DNA of 64,000 nt. Origin: Schistocephalus solidus (taxonomy: Eukaryota; Platyhelminthes; Cestoda; Diphyllobothriidea; Diphyllobothriidae). The position numbers and the translations under genes were made by a program. Under the pieces are notes generated by a model. The model saw nothing but the letters and a program-made list of their open reading frames with translations, was not told where the DNA came from and searched no databases. The stretch is from positions 237,443-301,442 of the forward strand of contig WEDG01000464.1 of the NCBI GenBank assembly GCA_017591395.1, read 5' to 3'. Position 1 is the stretch's first letter, and every line of letters begins with the position of its first letter. Below are positions 54,950-64,000 of the stretch, one piece after another.

Positions 54950-55400
54950 TTTCAGCAACGTGGCAAATATCTACCCGATTCACATGGTTTTGTCCAGAAC
55001 AATCTCTAAAAACTACCGACCGGTGAACCTACCATATATTTGTTGCAAAATTATGTAAAAGATCAAAAAGGTGAGCACAGATTTTGTTGAAACCGCTCCT
55101 GTTCGTCCAATCTGCTCTATTCAATGAAGCAGCGGTCAGGTCGTTAGACGAAGACACACGCGACGTTGTCATATACACCGAGCATATGACGATTTACAGA
55201 ATTTTCATTATAGCTTTTGGCGAGAGTGCTCTTGTCTTTGAAACCTACTGACTTCACTTAAAGTCTGGACAAGTGCTTTGGAAGGCAGCTTCGAAACAGA
55301 TGTAGTTTACATTGATTACCGCAAAACCTTTAACAGGGTCCCCCGTGGAAGCCTTTTACGTAAACCGAGCGTCCTTGGCATCAGGGGAACAAATTTTTAA
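54950..55400 (+). pseudogene. Fossil RT fragment (family A-like)
   Basis: Across frames the plus strand shows NYRPVNLPYICCKIM (about 55015-55060), then SALEGSFETDVVYIDYRKTF and NRVPRGSLL (about 55270-55360), equivalent to the NYRPVSL and VYIDFKKAFDSVPH blocks of family A. Heavily decayed and missing most of the element; the only LINE trace close to the STX16 3' side. Confidence 0.55.
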
Positions 55401-55599
55401 AGATAAGTGAAGCGTTGATTTTTACCATATGTCTTGGCCGTAACCAAGAGATCTCTAGTAATTCTCAGTTTTAAAGTTTTTTTCTGTCCCATATTATTTA
55501 TGACGAATAAAATAAGCAGTCGGATAAATTATTTGAACGTTGCGCAATTGCACGTTTCTATTTACTGTAGTATATTAGCTACAGTTTTAGCCTTTTTGT

Positions 55600-57690
55600 A
55601 GCCTGTGACGATGTCAAGGATAACACACTCCGCGGACTAGATAAGCTGGAAAAGCATCCGGTCATGTAATGCTGTCACAATCGTTAAACATTTCGTCCAG
55701 CACGCATGTATGGATCGAGAGAATAAGTTTAGGGCGTAAAGGATCTATGTAAGCGGTAGCAAAAGAGAGAATAAAAAAAGTGGAATAGTAAAACACAAAC
55801 TAATACCGAGGATCTATACGATCGATCGGTTTGGAGTGGGAGGTAGTCATGAATGATCAGTCAGATACCGGTGAGGAGTGCAGCGCTGTAAGTAGCCGCG
55901 GGTGAGAGTCATGAAGATATAAACGGGAAGGGACATGCGAGACGGAACGAAAGTGATAGCACTGGTGATGTCAGCGATTTGGAGAGAAAGAAACCCGGAT
56001 ATCTTCAGCCACCAACGATTACAACATCCCCATCCAGGATCCGCCCGAAAAGTTATCATACTACATTCAAAGGATTCTGTACGTTTGTGGTCCGTTATAT
56101 AGTCAGCCCCATAGCAACAGCACTGTCCGCAGTGCTGGCGGAGTTGGTGTTCACTGCGGGGAACTATGTGCGCTCTTGTTCATTACACCGCAGCCAAAAA
56201 TATATCGTCCGAGGATGCCAAGGATTGCACAAACCGCGGAATAGCTTCCGGTGATGTTACGCTGGCAGAATCGTTAGACTTCGGCAAGCACACATGCATA
56301 GCTCAAAGTAGAGAATAGGTTTACAGTGTGAAGGACCTATGTTAACGAAAACAAGCGACGGGAATAGAAGGAAAAACATTAATATCGAGGAACTGTAACA
56401 TCAATACGTTTGGGTTGGGAGGTGGTCACGAATTATCTGAAGGATAAAGGGAAGAGGGCAGCGCTGTCAGCAACTGCGGATGAGGGACATGGAGTTGCTG
56501 AAGGTAAGGGGCATGCGAGATGGAACAAGAGTGACAGTGGGAGAGATATCAGCGATAGAAAGAGAGGGAACATCGACCATTTTCACCGACCAACAATTAC
56601 ACCATTTCCATCCGGGATCCGCGCGAAAATTGTTGCTAGTACATCCAAACAATTCTTTCAGTTTTGTGGTCAGTTACATATCCTGCCCCTGAGAAGCAGC
56701 AATGTCGTCAGGGCTGGTCTAGTTGCTGTTAATAACCGGAAATGTGTATGTACCGCTCCATTCCACCACTGCCACCAATATAGCATCAAAGGATGTCAAA
56801 TATAACAGACACCACGGACTAGATCACCCGGAATTACTTCCGGTCATGCAATGCTGAGAGAATTCTTAAAAACTTCATCCAGCACACATGTATAGATCGA
56901 CGCAGAGAAAAGTTTTAGAGAGTAATGGATGTGTGTAAACGGTAACAAATTATAGAAAAAGAAAAAGAGAATCGAAGAACAAAAACTCATATCGAGGAAC
57001 TATACCATCGATACGTTCAGATTGGGAGGTGGTCACGAATGATCAGTCAGATACCGGTGGGGAGGGCAGTGTTGTCTGCAAACTGAGCAAAAGGCAGATG
57101 CTGATGGTAAGGGGCACGCCAGATGGAACAAGAGCAACAACGAGGAAAATATCAGCAATATGAAGAGAAGGAATACCGGCCATCTTCACCCAAAAACTAT
57201 TGCACCATCCCCATCCGGGATCCGCTCGTAAAATATTCCAAGTCCATTCAAACAATACTGTAGTTTTCATGGTCCGATACATTGTCTCCTCCTGCGCTTC
57301 AGCAGTGTCATAAGTGCTGGTTTTCACAGTAGGGAAAGGTGTGCGCTTCTTTCCATTCCCCGCTGCCACCAAGGTAGCATACGAGGATATCAAGTATAGC
57401 ACACACTGCTTTATAGATCACCTGGAATTCCTTCTGATCATGTAATTCTGAGAGGCTTGTTAAAAACTTCCTCCAGCACACATGTATATATCGAAGGAGA
57501 GAAACAGTTTTTAGAATGATGGATCTATGTTAACGGTAAAATATTATAGAATAAAAATAGGGAAATCGAAGGGCACATACTAATATCGAGAAACTGTACA
57601 ATCCATCCGTTTGGAGTGGGGGTGTTCACGAATGATAAGTCAGATACTTGTGAGGAATGCAGCGCTGTCGGCAACTGCGGGTGAGGGTCC
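55600..57690. repeat. Tandem satellite, unit about 590 bp, about 3.5 copies
   Basis: The same landmarks recur in order. The CACACATG/CACGCATG motif occurs at 55701, 56289, 56883 and 57477 (spacings 588, 594, 594). The AATA(T/C)CGAG(G/A)A block followed by GGAGTGGGAGG-type sequence occurs near 55804, 56388, 56988 and 57580. Units are diverged from one another. Short ORFs that repeat in each unit (for example the GTRVTVGEISAIEREG type) are interrupted and shift between units, so coding is unlikely. Confidence 0.88.
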
Positions 57691-58140
57691 TGAAGATAAT
57701 AATAATATATGTATTGATAAAACACCTCTTGGTGCCGTCAGTCTCCTTAGAAATCAGGAAAAAACAGAAAACTTTCTCCTTCTTTCTGCTGCCATTTAGG
57801 CTTTGTGCGAAACAAGGAGTTTGTTTTAAGTAAAAAAACTGTTTTTAAAGATACTGTAATAGCAAAATATGAAAATAAATAACTTTAAAGTATTAAAATT
57901 AATGTTTCGTGTTAATAATTTTTGGGTCAAGAATAGTCTGTCACTTATGGATTTTGAGTGCAGAGTAAATTGCGGGCTATTCGATAGTCCATTACATCCA
58001 ATCAGATGCGAGTGCTTAGTTGAACTGCTTTCTAAAAAGATAGAAACGGGTTATGGGCATGAACCTTTCAACTGTAAGAAACTTCTACTGCTACCAACCA
58101 GTCATTATATTGTGTTTGATAATTTGAGATTGCTTATAAA
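57691..58140. other. Unassigned stretch between satellite and LINE B3
   Basis: AT-rich, one 92-codon ORF (57869-58147) without recognisable domain. It stops exactly where LINE B3 begins and is probably not a gene. Confidence 0.35.
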
Positions 58141-59800
58141 TAAATAAATGATAAATTGTATATTTAGGGCCGGAAGCGCCCCATCATTACAAACGTAGTA
58201 TCACGGTATGAATGAATACAAAGTGGATAATTGCTGCACTATGTAAACAGCCATATGAACAGCAGACATTAGTCGTATGGTAGGCATATCCGATTCAGAA
58301 TGATTCGCCATATTTAAAACAAAAGTCAAAACTCGGTAAAATAAGAAAGAAGCTGTGAAAAACGCCAACGGTTAAATCAGGCGAGGATTACGATGAGCCG
58401 CCATGTTAAAAAGAAAAACTATGAAAAAATAACTCCTTCTCTAAAAAATTAATGGCTAGAGATGATGAGATTCGTACGATGCAATGGGATAGTGCTGTGA
58501 TATTGCTGACACCGTATGAGGGTTCGGAACGCTCCTTGTCGGGTAAGAGATAATATACCAGCCAGAACTACTATTTTTAACAATCAACGAGATGAGAGCG
58601 GAAGAACTCATCGTAGACATTAGGGTCGAAAAGAAGAGGGGGAATTTAGATGTCTCGAACTCATCACAGAGATGTGACATTGCTGACTGCATAATCAACC
58701 ATCAAGGTACCGAACATATCAGAACCCGCAACGCTCATCAACAGACTGCAGAGACCATCGTCAGGGTTGCAAAATGGAGGAAAGTATCAAGCTTATAAAG
58801 ATTTGGCGGTGATAGTTGAAAAGCAGGGGACGAAAAAGTAACTGCGAAGATTGACTCTGCAGAAGATAATAAAAAAATATTTAGAAACCAATCTGATATC
58901 AAGGAAACTGCCTCAAATACCAGGAGGACCCTTTTCAAAATCTAAAAATTGCTAGTTTGGGAAGGAAACAGACATGACGCACTATATTTTTTTCCGAAAT
59001 TAAATGTTTGCGTAATTTGGTTTTGAAAATCGATAATGTAGACAACAACCTAATTTCCAGTGGTAGATTATTCCGGATGAAAGTATATTTGGAGGTCAGA
59101 AAACTGAGAATGGTTAGTTGTGGAGCTAAGGGGTGGTGAAATAATCATTGAGGAATTACGATTGGCATAGGGTCGATCTACCGGAGTGAAAGCGTTCATT
59201 CGTGGGAGATTTGAACTATATTTAACGCTAAAAGGAAGCAGAGACCGGCTTCGAATCTTCTAACCTGCATAAATTTCAGGTTTGCCAACTGGAATCTATC
59301 CGTATTAGAAAAACTGGATCCAGGAAGAGAAAATAGCCTTCGAGTTAAAACTCTCCAAAATTTTCAATCTCACTGCGGTCAGAGGCGTTCATCAGCCCAG
59401 AGAGGGTACAGCAGTATTCCAGGATAGGAAGATGGTAAGTCTTAACTTTATTTCCAGAAGGAACGAATTATGTGATATAAAACCACATGTCTCTGCAGCT
59501 TTTGCAGAAATTCAATCTGCATAAGGTGATACTGCTAGCTCATTCGTGTTTCATACGCCTAGGTTTCTTATGGTTGATCGTTCTAAAAAGTGGTCTTTTT
59601 TGAAATACTAGGGGTCCAGGAAGATTGGCTGGGCCAACACACATGAAACTACGCTTGGATTGAGAAAATTCCATCTACCGACTACAGCTTTAACGTAAGA
59701 GCATAACATGATTATCAACGCAACTATTGGCAATGTCTTAAGAAAATGAATAAATGCACTTGAAATCGTCAGTGTAAACGAAATTTTGCGAATTTTTGAG

Positions 59801-60196
59801 TTAAGTTGAAATTTCGTTAATGAACAGGATGAAGAGAAGTGGACCTAGAACCGTACCGTGAAAAACGCCACTCGTGATAGGCTGAGGCGTCGAGCAGCTA
59901 GTACCTACTAATAACTTCTGGCTGCGGTTAGACAAGAAGGAACAAATGAAGTCAAGGCGAGGAGGCCGGATGCGAAGGGCTTCCAGTTTCACCAGAAGAC
60001 ATATATGTGGTATCGTGTCAAAGGCTTTGCTCAGCTCAAAGTAGATCACAACCACTGACTGCTGCTCATTACAAAGGGAAGTGATGAGGTTAAGAAAAAA
60101 TAAGTAACACACATCGCATGATCTTCCAGGTAGAAAGCCATATTGCGAGTCGCTTAAAAGCTTATTTTCTAAGCAAATGTCGAGAATTTGATTCAA
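59801..60196 (-). pseudogene. Reverse transcriptase palm of LINE B3
   Basis: 131 residues: SQYGFLPGRSC, VIYFELSKAFDTIPH and SGVFHGTVLGPLLFILFINE. The first catalytic block reads YFE instead of YFD, so the catalytic aspartate is replaced. Frame ends before the YADD box. Confidence 0.75.
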
Positions 60197-61122
60197 AATA
60201 ATTTTTTTAGAAGTTTTGCTAGAGCCGGGGTTTTTTGAACGCCTCGTAAATTATTTACGCCCAAAAGAGACCAACAATTGAAGACAGGAAGAATAATAGA
60301 TGTATTCCATGAGTCAGGAAAGAATCCGTTTAAAAGATAACCTGAGAATATATGACAAAGCAATCGGGGGAAGCTTGGCTGATGCTACTAACATTAAATG
60401 AGAAAGGCTGAAACCACGGAACCGGTTCAGATTCAATCGAAAGTGTATTTGCAAAGAAAGCACTAAAATAATTGTGCCTTGTCAGAGTCTTCGAGAACGA
60501 GGTTCTTATCTTCATTTAGTAATGGAAAAATATAATATCATCGTTTACGGTAGGATCGACAACGGAACAGTTGAGCAACGGATTTTGCAAAATTTGGCAT
60601 GCTGAGTGTGCAAGATTCCCTCTCTAAGTCACGTTCAAGACAAATCTTTGAGTGTTATTTAAAAATATCTACGATACTTAAATGCACAGATAATGAACTT
60701 TGATCTTATAGCTGCCTCCTATATTTCTGTAGTCTTCGTAAAAGAAATTGGGGTACGGTGGATCCCGAAACGTAGTACTTGGCAATTTTGGTTGGCACAA
60801 AGTGCAGGATGACATGTGAAACGCCGACATGAATTCATAAAGATATGCTGCGTCCTTCATACAGGAGAGATGCTGCCAGTCCAATGAGTCAAAACAGTTA
60901 TTAGCGAAGCTAATATTGGGAGGTGAAAAGCATGAAAGGTACGAACGCGCGACCGTTTTTCGAATAGACAATCGGAAGGCAACAGTGAATTAATGTATGG
61001 TCACATTTGAAGAGGCCCTGCTTAAAATCACTGAGGAGGGGAGCAATGTCGCTCGTACAAATCAGGTCTAAAGTAGATTTTTCTCTTATTGAAGAACGGA
61101 CCAGCTGAGACTGATTAGAAAA

Positions 61123-62339
61123 CTAAATGGAATCAAGGAAAGGCGGAAATATGGGTGGGCAAAAGTTTGAAATCCAGTAAATTTCAGGAAAATTATAATC
61201 TCTAAAGGTTATTTTAATGTTAAAATTGGACTCCGAAACAAATTTAAAAATTTTGCAGTTTTTCAGCATCATAATCGGATGATGAATTAGGCGAGTTGTA
61301 AACACCTCCGAGAATCACCTTTCTTCGGGGTGACAGGATAATAGATGTGAAGCAGTAATAACCAGAGCATGACGTATCAACTAGATCGAACGGAAAGGGC
61401 TTAAATGAAGCTTTAATATAGAGAAGACAACCACAATCACGCTTAAAATGCGGTCTTGGAGGTAGAGATCATACTGGTATATGATGAGAAAAGAGCCGGA
61501 AATTAATGGATGGGTCAAAGATTCAGTTACACAAAAAACATCAGGCATTTACTCGAAAGCAATAGATTTTAGTTGGGCCATCTTATTTATAACAGATCTA
61601 TCATTAAATAATTTGACATATAGTGTAGTTCGAGTAGCAAAACTAGGGTTTTCATTATTTATAAAAAAAGAGTTGCGTAATTAAGTTGGAAGTTATTGTG
61701 ATTTGGAGGGCAACTGTGAACTGCGCCAGAACTATTATTATAAGTAATTTCAGTTGCAAAAGGCTGAGATGGATATCTAAAAGGTGTAGGAATATAACTT
61801 TCCGGTATCGAACAACCATAGGGGTTAAGATCGGGATATGCCTGTTGGTAGTTTAAACGGAATGGCAGAAAGTTAGATGGAATATAGAGGCTGGTGGGAG
61901 AGGGCAAGCAGCTAGAAGAATTTAGTGCTGGGAAGTCGGGTCTTGTATATCTGTTAACATAGTTAGGGTTGTCTGCCTGTTGGAGAGGCTTGATTAGTTT
62001 TGGAGAAGGCAATATGCGATTACTTAGAAGTGCGCTACCTTGTTTTCGGTTTGGGTTGGATTAACGTCCTTAGGACGACCTGCCTTTGGTAATATAACTA
62101 GGGTTTATGATTACCCACGGGGTTATGGGACGAGCAAGTTTGTAGAGAGTTAAATAAGTTGTCTTTAAATTGAAATGATAGCGGATTTTGTATTCGGTGT
62201 ACGCTATACAGGCGGAGTAGTTAGAGAAATTTAACGGAGAGGCCTGGATAATGGCGTTCAAGAGAGGAAGCTGTCGGTCTAAGTGCTTTATAAGGAGGTT
62301 GAAGATATGACAATTGGGTGTTGTAGATATAAAGAGCAT
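61123..62339 (-). pseudogene. ORF1 and endonuclease remnants of LINE B3
   Basis: 61659-62012 matches the Ser/Pro-rich ORF1 tail of B5 (PSPKLIKPLQQAD, PSPTSLYIPSNFLPFRLNYQ). 61123-61305 holds the endonuclease catalytic region in decayed form (FRDYNFPEIYW, where relatives have AGDFNFPEIDW). Frame-broken throughout. Confidence 0.6.
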
Positions 62340-62454
62340 AAACTAGAACGTGTTTACAGCAGACGATAATGGGTAACGTGAAAGCATTTTGGTATTTATT
62401 GATTAAATTATTTTTAGCATTAGGAAGTAGCTTATGGCTATAATAAGAAAAGGA

Positions 62455-63560
62455 AAATGGGAATTATATAAATAAATAAATTGTATGTTTAAGGCTCAGA
62501 GAGCCCCGTCATTTAAACTTAGTATCGCGGTATAAATAAATACAAAGTGGATAATTGCTGCACTATGTGAGCAGCCATATTAACAGCAGAAATGAATAGC
62601 AATCTGGAATAATCTACCTAGAAGTATCAAAATTCAGCAAAGCTATCCCTTGTTTACGCGAACTGTCACTAGTTTTCTACATTCAGGACACCTTCCAAAA
62701 TTTTTGGGTGCTGACTCTGTTGAAGCTCTCTTCGGTTCTGATGGCGTTCACGGACTCTGAATCCTGTGCCGGTCTTCATGCTGAGGGCAATATTACTGGC
62801 TCTGCAGACCTCAATCGGATTATTCCTCAGTCGACAGTGAACAGCCGTTCGCCGACATACCTGCTGGTGCAGAATACCGGATCCGTAACACTGAATGGAG
62901 AGGTTCTTCACCGGGCACCTGTGTTAACGCGTCCCTGTCCAGAACTTTAATTACTCAATAAGCTGCAGTTTTTTCTCCTGAAAACACCTGAAACAACGAT
63001 CAGGAGTTTTTTTCACTGTCAGCTTGACCCTCTACTCTATATATTTTTTTGACCTTGCCTGTAAACTGGCAATAAATAAATAAAATAAAATAAAATATGG
63101 TAGGCATATCCGGTTCAGAACGATTTGCCATTTTTAAAACAATAGTCAACAATCTTTGACATCTACGGTGAACTAGAAAAGAAGCAGTAAAAAAATCATA
63201 CGTTTAAATCGGAGGTGGCGTTCGGCGATCGGCCAATTTAAAAAAAAACAAGAAAAAAGAACTTCCTTACTAAAAAATTAATAGCTAGATGCAATGAGAT
63301 AGTATTGTGATGTTGCTGACAATGTATGAGGGTTTAGAACGCTCCTTGTCAGGTGCGAGATAATAAAGCAGGCAGAGCAACTGTTTATAAACACCAATGG
63401 AGGTGAGAGAGGAGGAACTCATCGTGGACACCAGAGTCAAAACGAAGAGGGGACAGTAGAGGTTATGAGATCATAATTGAGATGCAACCTTGCTGACTGC
63501 ATACTCCACCAATCAAAGAGGCGATACCATCAGAACCCGCCTTGATCATCAACCACCAGA
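62455..63560 (-). mobile_element. LINE copy B4 (family B), 3' end only, split by a family C insertion
   Basis: 62455-62601 matches the B-type 3' end (AAATTGTATGTTTAAGGCTC, then AGTATCGCGG). 63095-63560 continues the same 3' region (TATGGTAGGCATATCCGGTT, then GAGAGGAGGAACTCATCGTG), as compared with 33003 onward and 58258 onward. The inserted sequence between them is a plus-strand C fragment. 5' truncated near 63560. Confidence 0.75.
62602..63094 (+). mobile_element. Family C LINE, 5'-truncated insertion inside B4
   Basis: 493 bp matching the 3' end of the full C element (reverse complement of about 35395-34892). It begins GCAATCTGGAATAATCTACC and contains a shared open stretch (62708-62950, FTDSESCAGLHAEGNITGSA) that is 3'-UTR sequence. 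It ends with the GCCTGTAAACTGGC hairpin and an AATAAATAAATAAAATAAAA tail. Confidence 0.85.
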
Positions 63561-64000
63561 GGGATTCATTAGGTTTGTTTTAAACCTTATAATCGTGTTA
63601 TAGTGTTTCCCAATTCTATCTTGTTACTCCTTGGTTTTTTTCACTCTTAACTAAGGGTTCTTTCGAACTGATGGGATAGCCGGCAGAAGTTGAGTCTACA
63701 GTCGGAACTTCCTTTGGAAGAGGCATTATTGAAGTTGTCCTGATATAACCGTTATCCAATTTGGTGGTGTTGTGGTGTTTACCCATCGCAGATTGCCACA
63801 CGTTTGTTTCATGGGATGCAACTACGGGCTTGTTAGAGCACACAAGATGGGAGGATGTGATTTGTGGTTCGTTTTGGTGGTCGTTCTAAGGATTCAAAGA
63901 CTGTGTTCCTATTATCCGGTTGTTATAGGTATTCGCGTCCGATGAATTTACTACTTTCGGGATTTCAGTCTACTAGTCACTCTTGCGGACTATATTTATC
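63561..64000 (-). pseudogene. A2-type ORF1 fragment, continuing beyond the window
   Basis: Minus ORF 63616-63843 has CSNKPVVASHETNVWQSAMG, matching CTNKPIVEFQETNAWQSTME of A2a ORF1 (about 5570-5640). Upstream on the minus strand (63844-64000) more of that ORF1 is expected, but only short open pieces are seen. Truncated by the B4 element. Confidence 0.6.

Larger units (their letters stand above)
58141..62440 (-). mobile_element. LINE copy B3 (family B), near full length
   Basis: On the minus strand are an ORF1 region (62339-61659), endonuclease fragments (about 61640-61120), linker (60971-60678), RT fingers (about 60515-60210), RT palm (60196-59801) and the RT C-terminus. The B-type 3' end at 58141-58200 carries AAATTGTATATTTAGGGCC. 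Many frameshifts; more decayed than B5. Confidence 0.72.

Noticed and set aside
55979..57402. Repeated short ORFs in the 590-bp satellite
   Set aside because: They change frame and length from unit to unit and have stops; they follow the tandem repeat, not coding constraint.
1..64000. CRISPR arrays, bacterial operons, rRNA genes
   Set aside because: No evenly spaced short repeats with unique spacers, no ribosome-binding-site-led gene series, and no rRNA signature. Introns and LINEs show the DNA is eukaryotic.

Overview
This is eukaryotic genomic DNA with one recognisable host gene embedded in decayed non-LTR retrotransposons (LINEs). The host gene, at 41789-53057 on the plus strand, is a seven-exon orthologue of syntaxin-16 (STX16), the trans-Golgi/endosomal Qa-SNARE. 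It starts with very small introns (60 nt, then a 34-nt GC-AG intron) and continues with introns of 1.1-3.4 kb. Tiny 5' introns followed by large 3' introns, together with many CR1/L2-like LINEs, fit a parasitic flatworm (cestode or trematode). The sequence alone does not give the species.

Layout. Positions 1-41470 are almost wall-to-wall LINE debris. I sort the copies into working families, whose names are mine. Family A (subtypes A1-A4) has the catalytic box FADD/FTDD and the sequence VYIDFKKAFDSVPH. Family B (with relative D) has the box YADD/YPDD and YFDLxKAFD. Family C has YADD, YFDFTKAFD and an AATAAATA tail. Family G is A-like with the box FADA. A1 is at 1-2345; B and C pieces at 2346-4135; A2a at 4400-8905; A3 at 9606-13360; D, G and C pieces at 13361-17110; B1 (minus) at 17111-21410; G at 21411-23225; B5 (minus) at 23226-27500; A4 at 28141-30448; A, B and D pieces at 30449-34375. 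An almost full-length family C element (34892-39593, minus) sits inside an older A2 copy and is flanked by an 8-bp target-site duplication. An antisense A2 fragment (40421-41470) ends about 320 bp before the STX16 start codon.

The STX16 gene body has no recognisable LINE coding sequence. Its introns carry copies of a different GC-rich dispersed repeat (here R1), two TAC/CTA trinucleotide arrays and a degenerate telomere-like tract. Downstream of the gene are a 57-bp-arm inverted repeat, a faint reverse-transcriptase fossil, and about 3.5 copies of a roughly 590-bp tandem satellite (55600-57690). Positions 58141-64000 return to minus-strand family B elements, one of them interrupted by a 5'-truncated family C insertion, and end in an ORF1 fragment.

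How it works together. STX16 should encode a tail-anchored SNARE with an N-terminal peptide for the SM protein VPS45, an Habc region, a SNARE motif and one C-terminal membrane segment. The LINEs encode an ORF1-type RNA-binding region, an apurinic-like endonuclease and a reverse transcriptase, but every copy has stops or frameshifts, so none looks autonomous. No CRISPR array, intact tRNA, rRNA or other host gene was found. Boundaries of degenerate repeats are approximate, usually within 10-40 bases.
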